Shown here: positions 16,437-25,588 of the stretch, in pieces | How the letters are laid out: every line of letters starts with the position of its first letter | Numbering within the stretch: the stretch's first letter is position 1 | From: Rhizorhabdus dicambivorans | Lineage (GTDB): Bacteria; Pseudomonadota; Alphaproteobacteria; Sphingomonadales; Sphingomonadaceae | DNA length: 64,000 nucleotides | Assembly (NCBI RefSeq): GCF_002355275.1 | Contig: NZ_CP023449.1 | Location: 2,210,001-2,274,000, forward strand | Reading direction: 5' to 3' | The notes under the pieces: model-generated | Seen by the model: only the letters and a program-made list of their open reading frames with translations | Told to the model about the DNA's origin: nothing | Databases searched by the model: none | Position numbers and translations under genes: made by a program

Positions 16437-17156
16437 ATGGCGACTTTCCTTCTGGTTCCGGGGGCGTTGCATCCCGCCTGGTGCTGGCATCGGGTGGTGC
16501 CGCTGCTGGAGGCGGCGGGCCATGAGGCGATCGCGATCGACCTGCCGGGGACCGGCGAGGACCGCTCGATCGACCCGCGCGACGCGACGCTGGCGATATG
16601 GGCGGACCATGTCGCCGGGCAGGTCCGCCGGGCGGCCAGGCCGGTGCTGCTCGTGGGGCATAGCCGGGGCGGGCTGGTGATCAGCGAGGCGGCCGAGCGG
16701 GTGCCCGACGCGCTCGCCGGGCTGATCTACGTCACCGCGGTGCTCCCGGTGCCCGGCAAGCCGTTGCGGGAGACGAGCGAGGCCGATCCTGGCATGGTGC
16801 CCGACATCGCCGATGGCTGCATGACCTTCGCCGCCGACATCGCCATCCGCCATTTCTACAACCGCTGCTCGGCCGAGGATGCTGCGGCGATGATCGATCG
16901 CCTCTTCCCCGAGCCGCTCGGGCCGGTAGGTACCCCATCGGGCATCACTGCCGAGCGGTGGGGGCGGGTGCCGCGCGCCTTCATCGAATGCAGCGACGAC
17001 AGAGCGCTGAGCCTCGACTATCAGCGGCGCATGCAGGCTGCCGCGCCCTGCGATCCGGTGATCACGCTCGACGCCGATCACTCGCCCTTCCTGTGCGCGC
17101 CCGCGGCGCTGGCCGATGCGATGCTGCAAATAGCGGAGCGCCTCGCGCCGGCCTGA
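16437..17156 (+). CDS. alpha/beta hydrolase (esterase, EstC/salicylate-esterase-like)
   Basis: 239-residue alpha/beta-hydrolase. Oxyanion strand FLLVPGALHPAWCWHRVVPLL, nucleophile elbow LVGHSRGGLV (Ser about residue 78), acid in the later strand, and catalytic His in LDADHSPFLCAP. The fold and the FLLVPGA-WCW opening match the AB-hydrolase_6 group that includes plant methyl-ester esterases and bacterial EstC. No signal peptide. ATG 16437 follows AAGAGGCGGGC. It is probably its own transcription unit downstream of the lysR gene; substrate unknown. Confidence 0.9.
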   Translation: MATFLLVPGALHPAWCWHRVVPLLEAAGHEAIAIDLPGTGEDRSIDPRDATLAIWADHVAGQVRRAARPVLLVGHSRGGLVISEAAERVPDALAGLIYVTAVLPVPGKPLRETSEADPGMVPDIADGCMTFAADIAIRHFYNRCSAEDAAAMIDRLFPEPLGPVGTPSGITAERWGRVPRAFIECSDDRALSLDYQRRMQAAAPCDPVITLDADHSPFLCAPAALADAMLQIAERLAPA

Positions 17157-17293
17157 TTTTTCCGGCTCCAGCTACGTCGACTGAAGGTTTCCTTCCGGCT
17201 TTTGGGGTTGCCTTGCGCGCCGCACAGGCAGACGCTCCCGGATCCCCTCAGCCAGACTCATGCGAGTCGACCGAGCAGCAGGAGGAGATCGAC

Positions 17294-19324
17294 ATGAAAG
17301 GACATGGCAACGGCACCAGAGCCGTCGCGCTCGTCGGACCGGCGGGCGCGGGCAAGACCAGCTTGGCGGAAAGCCTGTTATTCGCGGCCGGCGCGATCCC
17401 CCGATTGGGCGCGGTATCGGCCGGCAGCAGCGTCGGCGACGCCAGCCCCGAAGCGCGGGCACGCGGCGGATCGACCGAGCTGAACCTCATGAACTTCGGC
17501 TGGATGGGCGATCGCTTCGCGCTGATCGACGCACCCGGCTCGACGGGCTTCGCCGCCGATGCGGAGCGCGCGCTGAGCGTCGCCGATCTCGCCATCGTCG
17601 TCGTCGATCCCGATCCGGCGCGCGCGGCGCTGGTCGAACCGACCCTGCGCCAGCTGGAGGCGATGCGCCTGCCGCACGCGCTGTTCGTCAACAAGATCGA
17701 TCAGGCGCGCGGCCATATCCAGGACCTGCTCGAAGCACTCCAGCCGGAGAGTGAGGCGGCGCTGGTGGCGCGGCAGATACCGATCCGCGCCGGCGAGAAG
17801 ATCGACGGCTTCGTCGATCTCGCGCTCGAACGCGCCTATCATTACCGGCCGGGCCAGCCGTCCGAACCGATCCCGCTCGCCGCGGATCTGCGTGACGTCG
17901 AGGCGTCGGCGCGCTTCCACATGCTCGAGCAGCTTGCCGACCATGACGATGTGCTGCTGGAGCAACTGCTGACCGACGAGGTGCCGAGCCTCGACACCAT
18001 CTTCGGCGATATCGCGCGCGAGACCGCGGCGGGGCTGATCGTGCCGGTGCTGTTCGGCTCCGCGATCAACGGCTTCGGTGTCAGGCGGCTGCTCAAGATG
18101 CTGCGCCACGATACGCCCGATCCGGCGCTCACCGCCGAACGCCTGGGCATCGAGGGGCCGGCTGCGCAGATCTTCAAGGTCTCGCACGGCAGCTCGGTGG
18201 GGCGGCTGGCGCTGGCGCGGCTGTTCGGCGGGCCGCTTGCCGAGGGCGCGGACCTGCGCGGCTGCGATGGCCGCGCCACCCGGGCCGGATCGCTGTTCGC
18301 GGTGCAGGGCGCCAATACCGCCAAGATCGCGGGTGGCCAGGCCGGCGATATCGTCGGCATCGCCAAGATCGACGCGCTCCAGGCGGGCGATCGGGTCGGC
18401 ACCAACGGCAAGGCGCCCGCCGCCGCGCCGGCCGCCGACCCGCCGGTCTGCAACTGCGCGGTCGCGATCGGGGTCAGCGACCACAAGGACGAGGTGCGTC
18501 TGTCAGGCGCGCTCAACCGGCTGGTCGAGGAGGACCCCGGCCTCCACTGGGGCACCGACGAGGCGACCCGCCAGACCCTGCTGCACGGTCTGAACGACGA
18601 GCATCTGAACACCGCTTTGGCGCGCCTCAAGCGGCGTTACGGCGTCGCGGTGTCGGTGCAGAAGCCGTCGGTCGCCTATAAGGAGACGATCCGCAAACCC
18701 GTACGCCAGCACGGCCGGCACAAGAAGCAGTCGGGCGGCCACGGCCAGTTCGGCGACGTGATCATCGAGATCCGCCCGCTGGAGCGCGGCGAGGGCTTCC
18801 GCTTCGAGGACCGCATCACCGGCGGGGCGATCCCGCGCCAGTGGATACCGGCGGTCGAGGCGGGGGTGCGCGATGCGATGGCGCAGGGCCCGCACGGCTT
18901 TCCTGTGGTCGATGTGGCGGTGACGCTGGTCGACGGCTCCTATCACAGCGTCGACAGTTCCGAGCTGGCCTTCCGCACGGCGGGGCGGATCGCGATGGCG
19001 GAGGCGCTGGCCGGGGCCGCGCCCTACCTGCTGGAGCCGGTGTCGCACGTCACCATTTGGGCGCCGGGCAGTGCCGTCTCGCGCATCACCTCTGCGGTGT
19101 CGAGTCGGCGCGGCCAGATGCTGGGCGTCACCCCGCGCGAGGGCTGGTCGCGCTGGGACGTGATCGAACTGCTGCTGCCCGAAGGCGAACTGCACGGTCT
19201 GGAGGCCGAGCTGCGCTCGCTGAGCCAGGGGCTTGCCAGCTATGAGGCGCATTTCGACCATCTTGCCGAGGTGACGGCAAAGCTCGCCGGCACCATCGCG
19301 CAGCGCACACCCGAGATGGCCTGA
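17294..19324 (+). CDS. elongation factor G-like GTPase (divergent EF-G paralogue)
   Basis: 676-residue translational GTPase of the EF-G2-like group. G1 GPAGAGKTS (about 15-23), switch region RGGSTELNLM in place of the canonical RGITI, G3 LIDAPGSTGF, G4 NKID, G5-like GSAINGFG. Then EF-Tu domain 2 (AAQIFKVSHGSSVGRLALAR), and domains III-V with QSGGHGQFGDVIIEI and GRRGQMLGVTPREGWSRWDV. This is not the housekeeping copy, which normally sits with rpsL-rpsG. The role is uncertain; related paralogues are tied to ribosome recycling or stress. The strong ribosome site AGGAGGAG before ATG 17294 fixes the start. It is flanked by unrelated genes, and the 137-bp upstream gap shows no clear motif. Confidence 0.9.
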   Translation: MKGHGNGTRAVALVGPAGAGKTSLAESLLFAAGAIPRLGAVSAGSSVGDASPEARARGGSTELNLMNFGWMGDRFALIDAPGSTGFAADAERALSVADLAIVVVDPDPARAALVEPTLRQLEAMRLPHALFVNKIDQARGHIQDLLEALQPESEAALVARQIPIRAGEKIDGFVDLALERAYHYRPGQPSEPIPLAADLRDVEASARFHMLEQLADHDDVLLEQLLTDEVPSLDTIFGDIARETAAGLIVPVLFGSAINGFGVRRLLKMLRHDTPDPALTAERLGIEGPAAQIFKVSHGSSVGRLALARLFGGPLAEGADLRGCDGRATRAGSLFAVQGANTAKIAGGQAGDIVGIAKIDALQAGDRVGTNGKAPAAAPAADPPVCNCAVAIGVSDHKDEVRLSGALNRLVEEDPGLHWGTDEATRQTLLHGLNDEHLNTALARLKRRYGVAVSVQKPSVAYKETIRKPVRQHGRHKKQSGGHGQFGDVIIEIRPLERGEGFRFEDRITGGAIPRQWIPAVEAGVRDAMAQGPHGFPVVDVAVTLVDGSYHSVDSSELAFRTAGRIAMAEALAGAAPYLLEPVSHVTIWAPGSAVSRITSAVSSRRGQMLGVTPREGWSRWDVIELLLPEGELHGLEAELRSLSQGLASYEAHFDHLAEVTAKLAGTIAQRTPEMA

Positions 19325-19426
19325 CCGCCGAGTGACGCCGGCATTGCGCAAAAGCGATGTTGGCGGCATTCGTCCCCGCATGGCGGGCGGGCAACCGGCC
19401 GTTCGTCGCAGTTGGGGAATGGACAG

Positions 19427-20668
19427 ATGGTAGTGCGATCGGCTCTTGCCCGGATGGGGAAGGGCAGGGGCGGTGCGGCGGACATGGAGAGCGGCCGGGC
19501 GCTGCAGACGGCGCGGGGCGCGGCCTCACGGCTGCCGCGCGTCGCGTTCCTGTTCAATGCCCAGGCGCACCAGATCCTGCATGGCATCACCACCGCCGAG
19601 GCACTGGCCGTGGGCTGGCAGGTACAGGTCGACATCCTTTCCGCCTCGTCGGGCCATCTCGATCTCGCCCGTTCGCTTGTCCTGCTGGAAAACCGTGCCC
19701 GGCTGGGCTTCGAGCGGATCGGATCGCCGCTGCTTCACCGCAGCGCGGACCTGCTGCGTAGTGCGGTGCCGCCCAAGCTGCTGACCCTGTTCGCGTCCCG
19801 CAAGTGCCTGAACGGCTATGACGCGATCGCACTGCCCGAGCGGACCTCCACCATCATGCGCCGCTTCGGGGTGAAGCACCCCCGCCTGATCCATGTCGAT
19901 CACGGCGCCGGGGATCGGGCGGCGGGCTTCGACCCGCGCATCGCCCTGTTCGATTTCGCCCTGGTCGCCGGCGAGAAGCAGCGGCGGCGGATGCTGGCCG
20001 AAGGACTGATCCGCCCCGGCGCGCACGCCACGGTCGGCTATCCCAAGTTCGAGGCGGCGGATCGGCTGCGCGATCCGGATTGGTATCCCTTCGCGGAACG
20101 GCGGCCGGTCGTCCTCTACAATCCCCACTTCTCGCCCAGTCTCGGCTCCTGGCCGCGCGACGGTGTCGCCATCGTCGATGCGATCGCCCGCGACGGCCGG
20201 TTCAACCTGATCGTCGCGCCGCACATCCGCATGTGCGACAGCCACCGCAACCGCATGCTCGTCGAGGCGGCGCTGAAGCCCTATGACGGGCTGCCGAATG
20301 TCCATATCGACCTGGGCAGCCGCCGTTCGATCGACATGAGCTACACGATGCTCGCCGACATCTATGTGGGCGATGTCAGCAGCCAGGTTTACGAGTTTCT
20401 GCGGACGCCTAAGCCCGTGCTGTTCGTGGACAGCCATGCGCGGGCATGGCGGGACGATCCGGATTTCGCGCACTGGCATTTCGGCCCCGTCATCGAGGAT
20501 GGGACTGGGGTGATTGCGGGCATCGAGGACGCGCTGGCCAGCCATGATCGCTATGCGGAGGTGCAGCGCCGGGCCTTCGCGGACACCTTCGACCTGCGCG
20601 AAGGCGAAAGCCATTCGGTCCGCGCCGCCGCCGCCATCGCGGATTTCCTGGGGCTCGAGGCGCGCTGA
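19427..20668 (+). CDS. CDP-glycerol glycerophosphotransferase-like glycosyltransferase
   Basis: 413-residue GT-B-like protein resembling TagF/CDP-glycerol glycerophosphotransferases: LIHVDHGAGDRAAGF, GYPKFEAADRL, VVLYNPHFSPSLGSWPRDG, LIVAPHIRM, and the nucleotide-binding-like ADIYVGDVSSQVYEFLRTPKPVLFVDS. In Gram-negatives such proteins often build capsule or O-antigen polymers with phosphodiester links. It has no membrane segment, so it is probably membrane-associated by charge. Several in-frame starts exist (19427, 19454, 19484); 19427 is used, but the conserved part only begins at SRLPRVAFLFNAQAHQIL (about residue 35). The gene stands alone, without other polymer genes next to it. Confidence 0.78.
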   Translation: MVVRSALARMGKGRGGAADMESGRALQTARGAASRLPRVAFLFNAQAHQILHGITTAEALAVGWQVQVDILSASSGHLDLARSLVLLENRARLGFERIGSPLLHRSADLLRSAVPPKLLTLFASRKCLNGYDAIALPERTSTIMRRFGVKHPRLIHVDHGAGDRAAGFDPRIALFDFALVAGEKQRRRMLAEGLIRPGAHATVGYPKFEAADRLRDPDWYPFAERRPVVLYNPHFSPSLGSWPRDGVAIVDAIARDGRFNLIVAPHIRMCDSHRNRMLVEAALKPYDGLPNVHIDLGSRRSIDMSYTMLADIYVGDVSSQVYEFLRTPKPVLFVDSHARAWRDDPDFAHWHFGPVIEDGTGVIAGIEDALASHDRYAEVQRRAFADTFDLREGESHSVRAAAAIADFLGLEAR

Positions 20669-20676
20669 TCGGCCGG

Positions 20677-20703
20677 CAGGGGCTGCCACGGCGGCAACCC
20701 CTG
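20677..20703. terminator. hairpin between convergent genes
   Basis: CAGGGG ... CCCCTG with an inner TGCC/GGCA stem and loop ACGGC, placed between the convergent stops at 20668 and 20719. It has no strong U-run, so terminator function is likely rather than certain. Confidence 0.5.
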
Positions 20704-20718
20704 GGCGTCTTCATTATG

Positions 20719-21147
20719 TCAGTACCGGGTCGCCCAGTCGGCGGGATAGGGCGGAGCCCAGGCCGGGCCGGCGACCCAGGTGGTGCCGCGCGGCGAGAAT
20801 GTCTCCTCGATCGTGCCGATCCGCTTCATCGCGTCGGCCGTCGCCGCCTGCTGGCATGAGGGGGCGACGCTAGATCCGGTGTCGCTCTCGCCAAGCTTGT
20901 CGCACAGGTAGCGGGCGGTCAGCTTGATCCGGTGGCGGATCTCGGCGCGGCCCGCTGCCGTGCTGAGATCGAGGTCGCGATAGCTGATCGACTGGGAGAG
21001 GCTCTGGGTGCTGTCGGGCACCTTGCCATAGCGGCCGGTGACGACCAGTTCTTCTTCGACAGGCTGCGCCGACAGAGGGGCGGAGAGCCCGATCAGCGCG
21101 GCGCCAGCGGCAAGCCACAAGGCTTTCGGGAAATGTTTCTTCATCAT
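20719..21147 (-). CDS. UrcA family protein
   Basis: 142-residue exported protein of the UrcA family (small proteins of Sphingomonadales and Caulobacterales, function unknown). Signal peptide MMKKHFPKALWLAAGAALIG..., then the hallmark VVTGRYGKVPDSTQSLSQSI, SYRDLDLSTAAGRAEIRHRI and CDKLGESD. Two Cys (ARYLCDKL, APSCQQA) may form a disulfide. ATG 21147 is preceded by GGAAGGATGCGACA. A perfect EcfG-type promoter lies at 21210-21235, suggesting general-stress control. The divergent neighbour is the LprI-like gene. Confidence 0.9.
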   Translation of the reverse strand: MMKKHFPKALWLAAGAALIGLSAPLSAQPVEEELVVTGRYGKVPDSTQSLSQSISYRDLDLSTAAGRAEIRHRIKLTARYLCDKLGESDTGSSVAPSCQQAATADAMKRIGTIEETFSPRGTTWVAGPAWAPPYPADWATRY

Positions 21148-21209
21148 TGTCGCATCCTTCCTGACAGGCCGGCCGACAAAGCATCCCCCCGGCATGGCCG
21201 GCGCCCTGA

Positions 21210-21235
21210 AACGATCCTCGCGGCAAAGCTGTTCC
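21210..21235 (-). promoter_or_regulatory. EcfG (general stress sigma) promoter of the UrcA gene
   Basis: GGAAC (21231-21235) and CGTT (21210-21213) on the minus strand with a 17-bp spacer match the alphaproteobacterial EcfG consensus GGAAC-N16/17-CGTT exactly. The -10 element is 63 bp before the UrcA ATG. Confidence 0.7.
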
Positions 21236-21304
21236 GAAATGCCGATGCCTGTGCTGTCGATCACCCCGTCGCCAGCCGGCCGGGTGGATAATGGCCGAGT
21301 CACC

Positions 21305-22030
21305 ATGAGGATGACGGCCATAAAAATCCTGTTGCCAATGTTTTCCGCGCTTCTGTTCGCCGCAGCTCCGGCGACCGGTGCGCGCGCGGTCGATTGCTCG
21401 ACGGCCACTGGCGGGCTGGAACGCCAGATTTGCGGCGATCCGGTGATGATCGACTATGACCGGCGCATTGCGGCTGCCTATGGCCGCGCGCTCGCCATCT
21501 GGGACGGCGCGATCGCGCCCTATGTGCGGCGCGACCAGCAGCGATGGATGGTCGGATTCCAGACGATCGAGCGGCTCGACGGCGCGATCGAGACCCAGTG
21601 CGTCCTTAGCGACAATGACTGCGTGCGCGACGAGATGCGCCGCCGGGTCGAGGATGTCGAGAGCGGCGCCTATGTCCATTCGGGCGTCTATCGCTCGCCG
21701 AGCGGGATGAAGTTGCTGCTCCATCCGGGCCTCGCCGCAGGCTATCGGGTCCGCGTCTATGATCCGGCGCGCGCGGCGAAGGTGAATCTGCTTACCGCCG
21801 CCGACGCGCGCGCGGCGCTCCGGGAGGGCACGGATGAGATGATCTCGGCGATGGGCGACGCCAATGGCCTGCCGCTGCCCGCCACGGACGGCTGCGTGCT
21901 GCGCCTGCTGCCGCAGCCCCTGGCGATACGGGTCGTCCAGACCGGTGCCTGTCGGGGCCAGGCCTTCGACGGAGTGTACAGCCGCCTGCTCGACGAGACG
22001 CTGCAGAGTTACGAACTGGAGCTGCACTGA
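21305..22030 (+). CDS. exported LprI-like (DUF1311) protein
   Basis: 241-residue exported protein: signal peptide (about residues 1-28, ILLPMFSALLFAAAPATGARA), then a Cys-containing DUF1311/LprI-like helical repeat (DCSTATGGLERQICGDPVM, DYDRRIAAAYGRALA, RRDQQRWM, CVLSDNDCVRDEMRRRVE). LprI-type domains include lysozyme inhibitors; the C-terminal 100 residues form an additional domain with two Cys (GCVLRLL, GACRGQAF). ATG 21305 is the first in-frame Met after the divergent EcfG promoter region. Function is inferred only from the domain and export. It converges on the hybrid kinase gene, 25 bp apart. Confidence 0.75.
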   Translation: MRMTAIKILLPMFSALLFAAAPATGARAVDCSTATGGLERQICGDPVMIDYDRRIAAAYGRALAIWDGAIAPYVRRDQQRWMVGFQTIERLDGAIETQCVLSDNDCVRDEMRRRVEDVESGAYVHSGVYRSPSGMKLLLHPGLAAGYRVRVYDPARAAKVNLLTAADARAALREGTDEMISAMGDANGLPLPATDGCVLRLLPQPLAIRVVQTGACRGQAFDGVYSRLLDETLQSYELELH

Positions 22031-22055
22031 GTAGGGAAGGGGGCGGGAGCGAAGC

Positions 22056-24542
22056 CTATTCGCTCAGCATCCGATCGACGCGGTTGGCGAGGTCCTCGAT
22101 GGCGAATGGCTTGGTGAGCACCGCCATCCCATGCTCGACATGGCCATGGTTCAATACGGCATTCTCGGCATAGCCGGTGATGAACAATATCTTCAGCCCC
22201 GGCCGCAGCTTGCGGGCCGCTTCGGCGACCTGGCGGCCGTTGAGCCCGCCCGGAAGGCCGACATCGGTGATCAGCAGGTCCACCCGATCGGTACTTTCGA
22301 GCAGCTTCAGGCCCGCCTTACCGTCCTCGGCTTCCAGGCAGGCATAGCCGAGGTCCCCGAGCGCGTCGGCCACCAGCATCCGCACCGTCGGCTCATCGTC
22401 GATCACCAGCACGGTTTCGCCGGCATGGGCCTGGGTGGATGGGCCGGACGGGCGCCCCTCGCGTTCCTCGGCCTCGCCGAAATGGCGTGGCAGGTAGATG
22501 CATACCATCGTGCCGTGGCCTACCTCCGAATAGATTCGGACATGGCCGTTGGACTGGCGGGCGAAGCCATAGACCATCGAGAGGCCGAGGCCAGTGCCTT
22601 CGCCGATCGGCTTGGTGGTGAAGAAGGGATCGAACACGCGATCGAGGATGTCGCGGTCGATGCCGGTGCCGGTGTCGCTGACGCAGACCGTGACATATTG
22701 GCCGGGCTCCAGCCCGCGTTCGCGCGCGGTGCGTTCGTCCATCCATTTGTTGCCCGTCTCAATGGTGATCCGGCCGCCATCAGGCATCGCGTCGCGCGCG
22801 TTTATGCACAGGTTGAGGATCGCATTCTCGAGCTGGTTGGCGTCGACCAGGCTGAGCCAGAGCCCGGCCGCGGCGATCGTCTCGACCTGTATCCCGGGTC
22901 CCACGGTCCGGCGCACCAGTTCGACGAGATCGGGCAACAGACGATTGATGACGGTCGGCGTCGGCGCCAGCGTCTGCCGCCGGGCAAATGCGAGCAGCCG
23001 GTGGGTGAGCGAAGCGGCACGGCGCGCAGCGCCCTGGCCGGCGATCAGATATTTCTCGATCTCGGCGCTGCGGCCTTGCGCCAGCCGCACCCCGATCATC
23101 TCATAAGCACCGGAAATACCTGCCAGTAAATTATTGAAATCATGGGCCAGGCCGCCGGTGAGCTGGCCCACGGCCTCCATTTTCTGGGCCTGCCGCAGCG
23201 CCTCTTCCGCCTCACGCAGCCTTTCCTGCTCACGCAGCCTTTCGGTCACGTCATAGACGAACTGATAGGCGCCGATCTGACTGCCGTCGGTATTGCGCAG
23301 AATGCCGAAGCGCATCTCATAATGGCGCCGCTCACGATCCTCGTCGCCGAACTCGGCGACCTCTACGAACTCCTCCCCGTCGATCGCGCGCTGCCAGACG
23401 GCGCGGACCAACGCCTGCGCCCGGGGATTATGGGCGAGCGTCTCGAGCATGTTATCGCCCGCGCGGGGGCGGATGCCGTAGATGCGCTCGAACTCGTCCG
23501 CGGAGGCACGGTTCACCGCCAGCCAGTTGAACGCCATGTCCGAGACCTGGATGAAGGCGTTGGTTCCCTCGACGATGTCGGCCAGGATCTTGCGCTCCGC
23601 CAGTGCGGCAGCGACGCGCGCCTCCAGCGTGCGGTTGAGCTCGCGCAGCTCGATCTCGGCATTGCGCCGTGCGGTGATATCCTGGAACAGCACCGCGACC
23701 TGCCGCCGTTCGGGAGGGTCGAGCCGGAACGCGGCGAGGCTGAGGTAACGGCCGGTTTCGATCAGTTCCTGCTCAAAGCGGATCGGTTCGCCCGTCCGCA
23801 GCACCTCGCCGTAGCGCTTCAGCCAGTCCTCGGCCTCTGCGCCGACGAGTTCGCGCAGCCGCTTGCCGACGACATCAGGAATGCCGGCGTTGGCGGTGTA
23901 GGCGGCATTGGCCTCGACATGGACATAATCGCTCAGCGGCCCATGCGGCCCGTCGATGAATTCGATGACGCAGAAACCTTCGTCCATCGTATCGAACAGG
24001 GTGCGATAATGTCGTTCGCTCTCCTGAGCGGCCTGGCGATGCGCGACCGACTGGGTAACGTCGCGGACGAGGAAGCAGGTCCCGATGATATCGCCTTCGT
24101 CGTCGCGCAGGGCCGAAGCGGAAAGGTTGACCCAGCGCTGGGTCCCTTCCCCGTCGGCGGGGAAGAGGATCGGCCGGGCCTCCTTCACCACCGTATCCCC
24201 GGCTAGCAGCCGATCGAGCGGCATCTCGCCCGCGATCTCGGGAAAAGCCATATCGATCGGTGTGCCAAGCGCTGCGGGATGGCGCGGGCCGAGCATCTGG
24301 CGGGCATGTTCGTTATAGACGACCGATCGCTCGGGCCCCCAGGCGATCAGCACGCCCAGCGGCATGCCGAGCGCCATTGAGACATGGGCGCGCAGCGCAG
24401 CCGGCCAGTTCGCGGGTGGGCCGAGCGGGGAAGCGGACCAATCGGCGGTGGTGATCGCATCGGCCATGGCACCGCCGCCCCGCAGGAAGCCGATGGCGTC
24501 CCCGGTTGAGCCTGCCTTCACGCCCTGTTCCATTCCCGCCAT
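22056..24542 (-). CDS. hybrid sensor histidine kinase with PAS domains and C-terminal receiver
   Basis: 828-residue cytoplasmic hybrid kinase with no membrane segment. Order: an N-terminal PAS-like sensor opening [23 protein letters not shown]2 with [19 protein letters not shown]3 with [19 protein letters not shown]; a coiled coil; the HisKA H-box [15 protein letters not shown] (phospho-His467); HATPase with N-box ([15 protein letters not shown]) and G-boxes ([25 protein letters not shown]); receiver with VLVIDDEPT, phospho-Asp760 in [11 protein letters not shown] and KPF. The HDFNN H-box belongs to the HWE-adjacent, FixL-like group. ATG 24542 follows AGGGGATGG; the frame is open to 24719 but that part is not kinase-like. 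The partner regulator is not in the window. Confidence 0.92.
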   Translation of the reverse strand: MAGMEQGVKAGSTGDAIGFLRGGGAMADAITTADWSASPLGPPANWPAALRAHVSMALGMPLGVLIAWGPERSVVYNEHARQMLGPRHPAALGTPIDMAFPEIAGEMPLDRLLAGDTVVKEARPILFPADGEGTQRWVNLSASALRDDEGDIIGTCFLVRDVTQSVAHRQAAQESERHYRTLFDTMDEGFCVIEFIDGPHGPLSDYVHVEANAAYTANAGIPDVVGKRLRELVGAEAEDWLKRYGEVLRTGEPIRFEQELIETGRYLSLAAFRLDPPERRQVAVLFQDITARRNAEIELRELNRTLEARVAAALAERKILADIVEGTNAFIQVSDMAFNWLAVNRASADEFERIYGIRPRAGDNMLETLAHNPRAQALVRAVWQRAIDGEEFVEVAEFGDEDRERRHYEMRFGILRNTDGSQIGAYQFVYDVTERLREQERLREAEEALRQAQKMEAVGQLTGGLAHDFNNLLAGISGAYEMIGVRLAQGRSAEIEKYLIAGQGAARRAASLTHRLLAFARRQTLAPTPTVINRLLPDLVELVRRTVGPGIQVETIAAAGLWLSLVDANQLENAILNLCINARDAMPDGGRITIETGNKWMDERTARERGLEPGQYVTVCVSDTGTGIDRDILDRVFDPFFTTKPIGEGTGLGLSMVYGFARQSNGHVRIYSEVGHGTMVCIYLPRHFGEAEEREGRPSGPSTQAHAGETVLVIDDEPTVRMLVADALGDLGYACLEAEDGKAGLKLLESTDRVDLLITDVGLPGGLNGRQVAEAARKLRPGLKILFITGYAENAVLNHGHVEHGMAVLTKPFAIEDLANRVDRMLSE

Positions 24543-24748
24543 TCCATCCCCTGAACAGGCGCGCAACGCACGACGACCAATTTGGATCAATATTTCGGTC
24601 GCGTCCCCGAATTTCTTCCCGGGCGGCGACGGGCGTGCTTTCGACGAACGCCATGCCGCATCGACGATCACCATATCCGCCGGTTGAGCCAGGCTGGCTG
24701 CCGGTCCACCATCGCGCAACTCATACGGGGATAAGGGAGGAAAGACCG

Positions 24749-25519
24749 ATGCGCTTCAGCAGGATATTGTTCTCGGCACTGGCCGGGACGGCGCTGTTCA
24801 GCGTGACGATGCCGGCGATGGCCGGGGGCGGCTGGCTGAGCAAGGCGGTGTCGGCGCCCGGCCGCCCCGCCGATGCGGCCAGGCTCGATGCCGGGCGCAA
24901 GCCGGTCGAGGTGCTCGGCTTCCTGGGCCTCAAGCCCGGCATGGCCGCCGCCGATATCATGACCGGATCGGGCTATTGGGCCGAGATCCTGGCCAATGCG
25001 GTGGGGGCCAAGGGCAAGGTCACCGCGTTCGAGCCCGCGCAATTCTACAACGATCCCGAAGAGCAGAAAGTGTGGAAGGCGCTGACCGAACGCCGCCCAG
25101 ACATCGATTTCGTGCGCTATCCGTTCGAAGGCTGGTCGGCCGGCGGGCGTCACTTCGATTTCGCGATCATCAACCTCAACTATCACGACCTCTATTGGGA
25201 ATCGGCCAAATATGGCATTCCGCGCAGCGATCCGCAGGCTTTCCTGAAAGAGCTGCATACGGCGATGAAGCCGGGCGGCGTAGTCGGTATCATCGATCAT
25301 GTCGCCAATCCCGGCGGCGATACCCGCGCGGTGGTGGATAAGCTCCATCGGATCGATCCGGCGGTGATCAAGGCCGACTTCAAGGCCGCCGGCTTCACGC
25401 TGGAGGCGGAAAGCCCGCTGCTCGCCAATCCGGCCGACGATCACAGCAAGCTGGTGTTCGCCCCGGACATCCGCGGCAAGACTGACCGTGTCCTCTACCG
25501 CTTCCGCAAGGTGAAATAA
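24749..25519 (+). CDS. exported SAM-methyltransferase-like protein (COG4798 type)
   Basis: 256 residues with a signal peptide (RILFSALAGTALFSVTMPAMAGG) followed by a class I methyltransferase fold: GLKPGMAAADIMTGSGYWAE (motif I), VTAFEPAQFY, FDFAIINLNYHDLYW, LHTAMKPGGVVGIIDHV. Predicted methyltransferases of this group are exported although SAM is cytoplasmic, so the true activity is unclear. ATG 24749 is preceded by AAGGGAGGAAAG. The neighbouring kinase is divergent (206 bp apart). Confidence 0.85.
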   Translation: MRFSRILFSALAGTALFSVTMPAMAGGGWLSKAVSAPGRPADAARLDAGRKPVEVLGFLGLKPGMAAADIMTGSGYWAEILANAVGAKGKVTAFEPAQFYNDPEEQKVWKALTERRPDIDFVRYPFEGWSAGGRHFDFAIINLNYHDLYWESAKYGIPRSDPQAFLKELHTAMKPGGVVGIIDHVANPGGDTRAVVDKLHRIDPAVIKADFKAAGFTLEAESPLLANPADDHSKLVFAPDIRGKTDRVLYRFRKVK

Positions 25520-25537
25520 GCGTCGGCGGGCGGTTGG

Positions 25538-25582
25538 CTCCCCGGATCGGACAGGGCAAGATGCCCTTCCGAAACCGGGGAG
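25538..25582 (+). promoter_or_regulatory. leader hairpin that buries the ribosome site of the DUF1993 gene
   Basis: Nested stems CTCCCCGG/CCGGGGAG (25538-25545 with 25575-25582), TCGGA/TCCGA and GGGC/GCCC around loop AAGAT. The 3' arm contains GGGGAG, the likely ribosome-binding site for the ATG at 25589. It could be a thermometer-like or attenuating element, or the terminator of the upstream gene; it has no U-run. Confidence 0.5.
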
Positions 25583-25588
25583 CACCGC

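Noticed and set aside
15381-17129. 582-codon minus frame across lysR and the hydrolase
   Set aside because: It spans two well-supported genes on the other strand, shows no family motif and has Arg/His-rich composition typical of antisense shadows.
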